In this document: positions 1-5,388 of the stretch, piece by piece
Layout: each line of letters starts with the position of its first letter
Numbering within the stretch: position 1 is the first letter of the stretch
DNA from: Methanoculleus sp.
Lineage (GTDB): Archaea; Halobacteriota; Methanomicrobia; Methanomicrobiales; Methanoculleaceae
Assembly: GCA_028698765.1 (NCBI GenBank)
Contig: JAQVVW010000072.1
Location: 1-6,837 of the forward strand
Direction of reading: 5' to 3'
DNA: 6,837 nucleotides
Made by a program: the position numbers and the translations under genes
The notes under the pieces: model-generated
Database searches by the model: none
Told to the model about the DNA's origin: nothing
What the model saw: the letters and a program-made list of their open reading frames with translations, nothing else

Positions 1-2
1 GC

Positions 3-557
3 CTGGCGGCGAGAGACCCTTCGTTCTTGTCAACCTTTGCGTTCTACGCCCTGATCTTCACGGGGCTCCTCCTCCCCTACAACGCCATCGGCGGGGCAGC
101 GGGAAGAGCGGTGCGTAGCGCTCTCCAAAGAGACGGTGCCGCCGGGGCGGGCGAGCGGGGCGGGTGGCACGGGATCGCCGTTGGCACGGTCGTCATCGTC
201 GGTTTGGCCCTCGTACCCGGTCTGCTGGTCGTCATCACCGGCCTGGCCCTCGTATCCGGTCTTCTCGTTCTGTCGGTCATGGCCGCTCCGCTTGCCGGCG
301 GATTCATCGCGGGGTATGCCTCCGGGGGCAGGCCAAAAGATGGTCTAAAAGCCGGTTTTGTCGCGGCACTCTTCGGAGCCGGCCTCCTCTTCTTCATCCC
401 GTTGCTCTGGACCGCGTTGCACGATTTCGGGTTCGCCGAGATGTTCGAGGGGATGGTCGCGATCGCCCTGGTATACTGCTTCACCCTCCTCGGGACCGTC
501 GCCGGGGTTGCCGGTGCGGTCGTGCGGGATGCGACGGACGGGACGTCTGGAGCATGA
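3..557 (+). CDS. DUF5518-like multi-pass membrane protein (5' end outside window)
   Basis: The reading frame is open from the left edge to a TGA at 555-557, giving about 184 residues. A TTG at 27 could start it, but the frame continues upstream without a stop and the first hydrophobic stretch begins there, so I take the gene as truncated by the window. Four hydrophobic segments are visible: about 42-110 (ending in GGAAGRAVR), 170-320, 345-410 and 450-525. The second contains an exact-length duplicated block (VVIVGLALVPGLL then VVITGLALVSGLL). The GGFIAGYASGG segment followed by a charged stretch and a second helix resembles DUF5518 proteins, which are common and uncharacterised in methanogen and haloarchaeal genomes. 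The segment before 120 and the C-terminus (GTVAGVAGAVVRD) look alike, so the whole protein may hold two related units. Function unknown. The family call is from memory of the pattern; an unrelated small membrane protein is possible. Confidence 0.6.
   Translation: MAARDPSFLSTFAFYALIFTGLLLPYNAIGGAAGRAVRSALQRDGAAGAGERGGWHGIAVGTVVIVGLALVPGLLVVITGLALVSGLLVLSVMAAPLAGGFIAGYASGGRPKDGLKAGFVAALFGAGLLFFIPLLWTALHDFGFAEMFEGMVAIALVYCFTLLGTVAGVAGAVVRDATDGTSGA
189..266 (+). repeat. 39-bp imperfect tandem duplication inside the membrane protein gene
   Basis: Positions 189-227 and 228-266 are adjacent 39-bp copies with 32 of 39 bases identical. They encode two 13-residue hydrophobic blocks differing at two residues (Val/Thr and Pro/Ser). 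The remaining differences are silent, which suggests the duplication is in frame, not recent, and under protein-level constraint. It lengthens the hydrophobic region to about 45 residues, enough for two membrane passes. Confidence 0.85.
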
Positions 558-599
558 GAAAACGCGGGGCGTTTTCGAAGGGCGACGGGCCGTAGAACC

Positions 600-698
600 G
601 GAGTTTGAGCACCGAAAGAGCGAGTTGAGGGCAGGGGGGAGCCCCCACCCCTGCCTGGGCTCCGCGCTCCTCAGACGCACCTTCGGTGCTCAAACTCC
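600..698. repeat. 99-bp inverted-repeat element with perfect 17-bp arms
   Basis: The arm GGAGTTTGAGCACCGAA at 600-616 is the exact reverse complement of 682-698. The 65-nt interior continues the symmetry imperfectly (GCGAGTTGAGG at 620-630 faces CCTCAGACGC at 670-679) and contains a central GC hairpin, 630-637 with 648-655. A 17-bp perfect pair is well beyond chance and longer than an ordinary terminator. It could be a dispersed palindromic repeat (MITE or REP type), a convergent-gene terminator, or a structured RNA. No transposase or clear target-site duplication is visible. Confidence 0.7.
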
Positions 699-943
699 TG
701 CCGTCCGCTACGCTCCCGGCAGTCGTTCCCCGGCCCCAAAGGCGGGGGCAGTGCAGGGGGATACCCCTTGAAATCCGTGCATGGGTTGTACGACCGGTGA
801 AAACCTGGAACCGGGGGCTAACATCGTGAGTGCGAGACGGTCTCACAGCACAATGGACGAAACTTTCCGGTACCTTGACCCCGACCCCGCCTGCAACGCC
901 GGGTGCAGGGCTATCCACACGCCACGAACCGTATTGGCGGGAC

Positions 944-968
944 TAAAAGTAATTGGGGAGAGCCCCCG
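944..968 (-). terminator. Possible intrinsic terminator of the aldolase-phosphofructokinase operon
   Basis: Read on the minus strand, one base after the kinase TGA (971-969) comes a GGGG/CCCC stem (966-963 with 958-955, loop CTCT). It is followed by the T-rich stretch AATTACTTTTAG (954-943). Position and composition fit a short stem plus U-tract. The stem is only 4 bp, and archaeal termination depends mostly on the T-tract, so this is suggestive only. Confidence 0.4.
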
Positions 969-2003
969 TCACCCCCCATAAAAGATGCTCGCGATCTTGT
1001 AGAGATCCATATCCACTGTCTTGAGGTTCGCCACCGCCTCCTCGAGCGGAACCGCGACGATATCATTCCCCCGGAGCGCGACCATCTTTCCGAAGTCCTG
1101 ATCCCTGATGAGATCCGCCGCCGCCACCCCGAACCGGGTCGCGAGCACCCGATCGTGCGCCGTCGGCGAACCGCCGCGCTGGACGTGCCCGAGGACCGTC
1201 ACCCGCACCTCCATATCGAGCCGTTTTTCGAGTTCGTCGCGCAGGTAGTTCCCGACACCGCCAAGCGTCACGTGGCCGAACTCGTCAACCCGGGCAGACT
1301 GCGCGATCGCCTCCGCCATTCCCTTCGGCTGGGCGCCCTCGGCGACCACGACGATGCTGAACTTCTTCCCCCGCTCGTAGCGCACCCGGAGATGGTGGGT
1401 GACCTCGTCAAGGTCAAACGGAATCTCCGGGATGAGGATCTCGTCGGCCCCGCCCGCGATCCCGGCCACGGTCGCGATCCACCCGGCATGCCGGCCCATC
1501 ACCTCCACCACCATGATCCTGTGGTGCGACTCCGCCGTTGTGTGGAGGCGGTCGATCGCCTCGGTGACGATGGAAACCGCGGTGTCGAACCCGAATGTGT
1601 AGTCGGTCCCGCCGACATCGTTGTCGATGGTCTTCGGGACCCCGACGACCGGGATGCCCAACTTCGAGAGTTTGTTCGCGACGCCGAGGGTATCCTCGCC
1701 CCCGATCGCAACGATCGCGTCGAGCCCGAACTTCCTGATATTGTCGCGCAGCCGCTGAAGATCGGCCTCGTTCTTGAAGGGGTTCGTCCGCGACGTCCCG
1801 AGGATCGTCCCGCCCTTCGGGAGGATCCCCGTCACCGAGTAGTCGGTGAGCGGCTCGACGTTCCCGGCGACCAGCCCGAGCCATCCGTCCCGGATCCCGA
1901 TTGCGTCGAACCCGTGCTTCGCCCCCGTTCGCACGACCGCCCGGATAACCGCGTTCAGGCCGGGGCAGTCTCCTCCCCCGGTGAGGATGCCGACCGTCGT
2001 CAT
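969..2003 (-). CDS. 6-phosphofructokinase, PfkA family, pyrophosphate-dependent by signature
   Basis: The 344-residue protein phosphorylates fructose-6-phosphate to fructose-1,6-bisphosphate in the cytoplasm. The PfkA fold is clear: GILTGGGDCPGLNAVIR at the N-terminus (phosphoryl-donor loop), GGEDTLG at 101-107, PKTIDND at 123-129 with catalytic Asp127, MGRHAGW at 169-175, AEGA at 221-224 and QRGGSPTAHDR at 275-285. Residue 104 is Asp and 124 is Lys. In this family ATP enzymes have Gly at both places, while Asp104/Lys124 mark PPi-dependent enzymes such as that of Amycolatopsis methanolica. I therefore infer EC 2.7.1.90, a reversible enzyme. The ATG at 2003 is chosen because the donor loop begins at residue 4; the longer open frame upstream lies inside the aldolase gene. 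A GGAGG at 2019-2015 lies 11 nt before it. It follows the aldolase by 1 nt, so the two are co-transcribed and probably translationally coupled. Confidence 0.93.
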   Translation of the reverse strand: MTTVGILTGGGDCPGLNAVIRAVVRTGAKHGFDAIGIRDGWLGLVAGNVEPLTDYSVTGILPKGGTILGTSRTNPFKNEADLQRLRDNIRKFGLDAIVAIGGEDTLGVANKLSKLGIPVVGVPKTIDNDVGGTDYTFGFDTAVSIVTEAIDRLHTTAESHHRIMVVEVMGRHAGWIATVAGIAGGADEILIPEIPFDLDEVTHHLRVRYERGKKFSIVVVAEGAQPKGMAEAIAQSARVDEFGHVTLGGVGNYLRDELEKRLDMEVRVTVLGHVQRGGSPTAHDRVLATRFGVAAADLIRDQDFGKMVALRGNDIVAVPLEEAVANLKTVDMDLYKIASIFYGG

Positions 2004-2004
2004 C

Positions 2005-2928
2005 CTAGCACCTGCCTCCCGTGCAGATCCGGTTCGCCTCCTCCACGCTCGCATCGTCGAGGGTGATCGCCGATATCGCGTTGCAGAACCGGACCGCCTC
2101 GTCGAGTGGCCGCTGGTGGATGTTCCTGCCGGTCGCGTTCCCGACCGTGCCGCCGACGTGGATCTGGTCGTGGAGCTGCTGCAGGAACTCCTGCATATCG
2201 GTGTGCGACCCGCCCGCACAGACGACACCCGTCCTGCCGCCGGCCGCCACCGCCTCCCGGAGCAGGGCGGCGTCGACCGACCCATCCTTCTTCGGCGGGT
2301 TCACCTTCACAAAATCGCTCCCGAGGGTCGCCGCAACGCCCGCCGCGCCCGCGACCAGGTGCGGGTCGCGTTCGTCCTTGACCGCCTTGCCCCGGGGATA
2401 TATCCAGAGCACGGTGATAAGGCCGTTCGCATGCGCGTTGTTGACGATCTGCGCGGCCTGGTAGAGCATCATCGGTTCGTACTCGCTCCCGAGGTAGATC
2501 GTGTAGCCGACGCCGAGGATGATGAGCCCCGTCCGGTCGCGGAGATCGACGACCTGCCGGACGAGATGGAGTTCCGAACTGAGCGGATCGCGCTGGGCGG
2601 TCTTGACCAGGTGGGTCTTCGAGTTGAGCTTGACGAGGTATGGCACGTCCCTGTAATCTTCGCCGTAGCGGGCGATCATCCCGAGTTGCGTCGCAAAAAC
2701 CCCGTTCCTCGCCCGGCTCGCGATCCGGAAGAGGTGTTCGGGATCGGCGTCGTCGGGGTGGATGCCTTCGCCGTAGAAATCGTCGTTGAGGTGCTCGACT
2801 TTCTGATCCCCGGCAAAGAGCATCAGCCTCCCGGTACCGTGCGTGATTCTCCGGTAATTCTCCCGGTACCTCTCCTGCTCCTCGGAGGGCACATCGAGAG
2901 GGATCCTGATATCGGGTGCAGGTGGCAT
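2005..2928 (-). CDS. Archaeal class I fructose-1,6-bisphosphate aldolase (DhnA/COG1830 family)
   Basis: This 307-residue TIM-barrel enzyme cleaves or forms fructose-1,6-bisphosphate from dihydroxyacetone phosphate and glyceraldehyde-3-phosphate through a Schiff base. Family landmarks are FAGDQKVEHLN at 38-48, IYPRGKAV at 176-183, FVKVNPP at 206-212 with Lys208 as the expected Schiff-base lysine, CAGGSHTD at 237-244 and GRNIHQR at 267-273 (phosphate binding). The related 2-amino-3,7-dideoxy-D-threo-hept-6-ulosonate synthases share the fold, but the AGDQKVEHLN block and the neighbouring phosphofructokinase favour aldolase. The ATG at 2928 is preceded by purine-rich GGGGGAGGGGG at 2949-2939. A second ATG at 2935 is out of frame. 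It is the first gene of the two-gene operon and makes or consumes the product of the second. Confidence 0.88.
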   Translation of the reverse strand: MPPAPDIRIPLDVPSEEQERYRENYRRITHGTGRLMLFAGDQKVEHLNDDFYGEGIHPDDADPEHLFRIASRARNGVFATQLGMIARYGEDYRDVPYLVKLNSKTHLVKTAQRDPLSSELHLVRQVVDLRDRTGLIILGVGYTIYLGSEYEPMMLYQAAQIVNNAHANGLITVLWIYPRGKAVKDERDPHLVAGAAGVAATLGSDFVKVNPPKKDGSVDAALLREAVAAGGRTGVVCAGGSHTDMQEFLQQLHDQIHVGGTVGNATGRNIHQRPLDEAVRFCNAISAITLDDASVEEANRICTGGRC

Positions 2929-2935
2929 ACCCCAT

Positions 2936-2963
2936 CTTCCCCCTCCCCCTGATACTTAAGTGT
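2936..2963 (-). promoter_or_regulatory. Upstream region of aldolase operon: purine-rich RBS and TATA-like ACTTAAGTAT
   Basis: On the minus strand, ACTTAAGTAT (2961-2952) includes the 8-bp palindrome ACTTAAGT and is the most AT-rich spot just upstream. It is followed by a strong polypurine ribosome-binding stretch at 2949-2936. If the box were the TATA element, transcription would start near 2930 and leave the ribosome-binding stretch untranscribed. The two cannot both act as drawn, so a promoter farther upstream, for example CATTTTTATC at 3040-3031, is an alternative. Confidence 0.35.
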
Positions 2964-3121
2964 TGCTGGAATCCCGGAGAGTGCGGCGTGGAGGGCGTTT
3001 GCAGCGGATACGGTCGAATCCATCTCCGGGGATAAAAATGTCCCGCGGTGGCGAGCAGTCGTCCCGTAATACGGCAGGTTTGCGCGGGTACAGGAGAGGT
3101 GCCTCCGCGAGGGTTAAATGT

Positions 3122-3150
3122 CGTGAAAAAGGGGGGACGAATCGTCTCCG
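3122..3150 (-). terminator. Possible terminator after the binding-protein pseudogene
   Basis: Just past the original TAA (3154-3152), the minus strand has an interrupted stem, GGAGACG (3149-3143) with CGTCCCC (3139-3133), around a 3-nt loop and with one mismatch. It is followed by CCTTTTTC. The layout is that of an intrinsic terminator in the correct orientation. The small loop and mismatch keep confidence modest. Confidence 0.4.
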
Positions 3151-3151
3151 G

Positions 3152-3917
3152 TTACTTCAGGTTGTACTTCTCTTTGAGCTCTTCTCAGTAGGGATCGGCC
3201 TGCAGTTCCGCAATACCCTCGTTCATGAACTCGAGGAGCGCGGTGTCCTCCTTTCTGATGGCGGCGCCGAACTGCTCCCTGGTCTCGACGGAGCCGATGG
3301 TCTTGACCGGCTTGCCCTTGATGATGTCCTGGATGGAGACGTCGTCGTACATGACCGCGTCGACCCTGCCTGCCTCGAGGTCGTTGACGGCAAGCTGCGT
3401 GTCGGCGTAGGTCTTCAGGTTATCGGCGGGCATCGTCCCGTTCTCGATCAAGTTATCCTCGATCCTGTGGGCGGCGGTGCAGCCCTGCTGCGCTCCGAGA
3501 ATCACCTTGCCGGCAAGGACGTCCTCAAGCGTCACATTCGAGTCCTCGCGGGCTACGACGTCCTGGTTGACGGTCCAGTAGGGGTTGCTGAAGTTGACCG
3601 CTTCCTGCCGCTCGGGGGTGATCGACATCTCTGCATAGACCATGTCGATCTTCCCTGCCTGGAGCGCGGGGATGATGCCGCTCCATTCCACCGGCATGAA
3701 CGTCACCGTGATGCCCTTCTTCTCGGCGATCCACTTCATGGAGTCGACATCGAATCCCTGGGCGTTGCCGTCCTTATCGACGTAACTGTAGGGAGGGTAG
3801 GCATTCGTCGATGCCGACGATGTGGTCCGGTTCGGTCGTGCCGGTGCACCCTGCACCTGCGACTGCCAGCACTGCGACAAGGCAGGCGAGCAACGTAAGA
3901 ATGCCATGTGTTCGCAT
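3152..3917 (-). pseudogene. Amino-acid ABC transporter substrate-binding lipoprotein (SBP family 3), frameshifted and prematurely stopped
   Basis: The intact ancestor would be about 253 residues: a membrane-anchored lipoprotein binding a polar amino acid outside the cell. From ATG 3917 the first frame gives a lipoprotein signal peptide with lipobox VAGC (Cys22) and then HIVGID, before running into TAA at 3776-3774. The mature domain continues one frame over: NAYPPYSYVDKDGNAQGFD, MVYAEMSITPERQEAVNF (the Arg should hold the ligand carboxylate), then GAQQG and MYDDV. A single missing base near 3803-3809 reconnects them. The mature frame then meets TGA at 3187-3185, followed in frame by EELKEKYNLK and a TAA at 3154-3152. 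DPY-W-EELKEKY is the expected ending, so TGG has become TGA. No permease or ATPase gene lies beside it. Both lesions could also be sequence errors in a draft assembly. No Shine-Dalgarno site is visible before the start. Confidence 0.85.
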
Positions 3918-3967
3918 GAAAAGAGACTGGTCAGGTAAGTAAAATGAACCTTTTGCTATGGCCCTGC

Positions 3968-3985
3968 CGGAGAGCCGGTTCTCCG
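3968..3985. promoter_or_regulatory. Near-perfect 18-bp palindrome, possible operator
   Basis: CGGAGAGCCGGTTCTCCG matches its own reverse complement at 16 of 18 positions. It sits 50 nt upstream of the binding-protein start, a plausible place for a dimeric regulator. It could instead form a hairpin (CGGAGA/TCTCCG). No regulator gene is nearby and a single copy cannot prove function. Confidence 0.3.
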
Positions 3986-4162
3986 ACAGCCCGCCCGGGG
4001 AACCTTGCTTGATGGAAACCCTGTCCGATCCGGCCGCAGGTCGTCCCGCACTACCCGGGTTATGGCCTCATCACACATGGTCTATCGGGAATAACTCAAA
4101 GAGCCGTGCCGATCTGATCGGTCGAGGCACCTCTCGCGCCGCTGCTACGATGACGATAGGTG

Positions 4163-4210
4163 TTTATAGTACCGTACCCTGCCACGGTAGCTTCCGGTGA
4201 GGAGCATCAG
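4163..4210 (+). promoter_or_regulatory. TATA box and ribosome-binding site of the DUF2795 gene
   Basis: TTTATAGT at 4163-4170 is a good archaeal TATA box and predicts a start of transcription near 4192-4196. GGTGAGGAG at 4196-4204 then fits a Shine-Dalgarno site for a GTG start at 4211 or 4214. A second GGTGA at 4213-4217 lies 8 nt before the ATG at 4226. Confidence 0.55.
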
Positions 4211-4225
4211 GTGGTGAGAAGAGAG

Positions 4226-4474
4226 ATGAAGAAAGAGTCCGTCACGAGCGGGATGTCAAAAGTTGCCGGACCTCTGCAGGAGATCGACCCGCGGGTGATC
4301 GAGATGATCATGTCCCGGATCAACTTCCCTGCATCGAAGAGCGATCTTATCACCCGGGCGCAGGATAGCGGAGCATCGCAGGGTGTCCTCGAGACGGTGA
4401 ACCTGTTTCAGGAACGAAATTACAACAGCATGGACGAGATCCGATCCGAACTGAAGAGGATCCGGCAGAAGTAA
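4226..4474 (+). CDS. Small DUF2795 domain protein
   Basis: This 82-residue soluble protein of unknown function has a polar N-terminal tail (1-20). A helical domain follows at about 21-78: DPRVIEMIMSRINFPASK, SDLITRAQDSGASQGVLE, then NLFQERNYNSMDEIRSEL. The FPASK-x-L-x-x-x-A-x-x-x-G-A core followed by L-x-x-x-x-x-x-x-Y-x-S-x-D-E is the DUF2795 pattern, found in short archaeal and bacterial proteins. I chose ATG 4226. In-frame GTG codons at 4211 and 4214 have a better upstream Shine-Dalgarno site and would add four or five residues. An open frame from 4160 overlaps the TATA box and is unlikely. It appears monocistronic, with its own promoter and the next gene on the opposite strand. Confidence 0.85.
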   Translation: MKKESVTSGMSKVAGPLQEIDPRVIEMIMSRINFPASKSDLITRAQDSGASQGVLETVNLFQERNYNSMDEIRSELKRIRQK

Positions 4475-4538
4475 CCATTTTCACACGGATGTCTGCCGGC
4501 CCTGCTTCACAGGAAGGCGATGTTGGCGGAGCGCCCGG

Positions 4539-5237
4539 TCAGACCAGCGTCCCCGGGAGGTGCTTGAGGAGCCACGCCTTCACCTCGACGTAGAGGCTCT
4601 CGGCCGTCTCGTCGAGGGCGTGTCCCGCCCCTTCGTAGACGATCAGCCGTTTGGGTTCGCCGGCACGGCGGTAGACCTCCTCCGAGGAGGTATGGGAGAG
4701 AACCGGATCTCGGTCCCCGTGCACCAGGAGGATCGCCGCACGGCCGGCGAGGGCGGCGACCGGTTCGGTCCCGGCAGACCGGGTGGCAATGGCGATGACG
4801 ACCCTGACCGCCGGGGCGTTTGCCGCCGCCTGGATCGCCACCGCTCCCCCGAGCGAGTGCCCGACGACCCCGGCGGCCGTAACGCCCCGGCTCTCGAGGT
4901 AGCGCAGCCCGAGGACGGTGTCGAAGACCGATTCCACGAGGTCGGTCGGGTGCCGGTACTGCACCCGGAGCGCACTGATCCGGTGGTTCGGGAGATCCTG
5001 TGCCAGCCGCGGGTAGAGTCCCCGTGCCGGGGTGTCGAACCCGCCGCCGGTTCCGCCCACCATGACGACGCCGCTCCGGGTTCCCTGCGCTTCGTAGTAG
5101 CGGCAGACGGTCGTCCCCCGGTCGGTCGCGATCTCCACGGTGTCGTAGGCCTCGCCGGCCTCTGGTATTCGCCTGATATCCGTTGGGCGCATGTCGACTC
5201 TCGCACCCTCCACTTCTATTGCAGTCGTTCCGAGCAT
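4539..5237 (-). CDS. Alpha/beta hydrolase, dienelactone hydrolase-like
   Basis: This 232-residue cytoplasmic alpha/beta-hydrolase has an intact triad: Ser128 in GHSLGG (126-131), Asp177 in HGDRD (173-177) and His206 in GAGHALDE (203-210). MVGGTGGGFDTP at 59-70 occupies the oxyanion-loop position after the third strand. There is no lid insertion. The substrate cannot be read from sequence; dienelactone-hydrolase and acyl-esterase annotations are usual for this type. The start is uncertain. ATG 5237 has no Shine-Dalgarno site but has AAATATG about 24 nt upstream. ATG 5192 has GGAGGGTG about 11 nt upstream. ATG 5360 would add 41 residues of unstructured, low-conservation-looking sequence and lies upstream of the transcription start predicted from the AT-rich box. 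I prefer 5237. It is convergent with the DUF2795 gene (64-bp gap) and divergent from the protease gene. Confidence 0.85.
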   Translation of the reverse strand: MLGTTAIEVEGARVDMRPTDIRRIPEAGEAYDTVEIATDRGTTVCRYYEAQGTRSGVVMVGGTGGGFDTPARGLYPRLAQDLPNHRISALRVQYRHPTDLVESVFDTVLGLRYLESRGVTAAGVVGHSLGGAVAIQAAANAPAVRVVIAIATRSAGTEPVAALAGRAAILLVHGDRDPVLSHTSSEEVYRRAGEPKRLIVYEGAGHALDETAESLYVEVKAWLLKHLPGTLV

Positions 5238-5355
5238 GGGGGGCAATAGAGATTGGGCATATTTGGCTTTTCCGGCAGGGAGGTCTCCGCGCGCCCGGGT
5301 GGAAACCGACCCCGCGCAACCGGGGTAGCGTTGCTCCGTAGACCCGTGCGGAAAG

Positions 5356-5388
5356 TACATTACTATTGGTTACTAATTATAATATACG
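5356..5388. promoter_or_regulatory. AT-rich divergent promoter between hydrolase and HtrA genes
   Basis: Positions 5356-5386 form a sharp AT island with AATTATAATATA at 5375-5386. Read on the minus strand it is a strong TATA box placing transcription of the hydrolase at about 5353, giving a leader of roughly 115 nt to ATG 5237. For the plus strand it ends 2 nt before ATG 5389, too close to be that gene's own box if 5389 is the start. TACTATTGG at 5361-5369 is better placed for a leaderless protease message. Confidence 0.5.

Larger units (their letters stand above)
558..968. other. 411-bp non-coding region rich in inverted repeats
   Basis: No convincing gene lies between the membrane protein stop and the phosphofructokinase stop. 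The two flanking genes point toward each other, so the region mainly holds 3' ends. It carries a run of possible hairpins: a 17-bp pair at 600-616/682-698 with a nested GC-rich pair at 630-637/648-655; CTGCCG/CGGCAG at 698-703/717-722; GCCCC/GGGGC at 733-737/745-749; AGGGG/CCCCT at 755-759/764-768; GAGAC/GTCTC around 834-844; and CCTGCA/TGCAGG at 890-895/904-909. A 66-codon open frame from 781 has no recognisable domain and runs into the kinase terminator. I regard the region as structured or repeat-derived non-coding DNA. Confidence 0.6.
3918..4225. other. 308-bp divergent intergenic region
   Basis: This stretch separates the divergently oriented binding-protein pseudogene and the DUF2795 gene. 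It holds a near-palindrome at 3968-3985, a weak TATA-like TTTTACTTA on the minus strand (3945-3937, about 24 nt before ATG 3917, which would give a leaderless message), and the TATA box of the plus-strand gene at 4163-4170. I see no gene or RNA in the middle part (3990-4150). Confidence 0.5.

Noticed and set aside
781..981. 66-codon open frame in the intergenic region
   Set aside because: It has no domain and no Shine-Dalgarno site, and it crosses the inferred terminator and the end of the kinase gene. Not supported.
2005..2007. Aldolase TAG as a pyrrolysine codon
   Set aside because: The protein is already full length with its C-terminal motifs present, and the next gene starts 2 nt later.
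903..2066. 387-codon plus-strand open frame
   Set aside because: It is antisense to the phosphofructokinase gene, rich in Arg/Pro/Asp/His and without a domain. It is a typical shadow frame in GC-rich DNA.
1846..2952. 368-codon plus-strand open frame
   Set aside because: It is antisense to the aldolase and kinase genes, whose motifs are unambiguous on the other strand.
3185..3187. TGA in the binding protein read as selenocysteine
   Set aside because: The expected residue is Trp, no SECIS-like element is evident, the family is not known for selenocysteine, and the gene also carries a frameshift.
2960..3898. 312-codon plus-strand open frame
   Set aside because: It is antisense to the binding-protein pseudogene. 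Its composition (Leu/Val/Asp/Gly-rich) is explained by the opposite strand.
4560..5249. 229-codon plus-strand open frame
   Set aside because: It is antisense to the hydrolase, which has a complete catalytic triad.
5238..5360. N-terminal extension of the hydrolase to ATG 5360
   Set aside because: The added 41 residues do not look like folded protein, and the ATG lies upstream of the transcription start implied by the AT-rich box.
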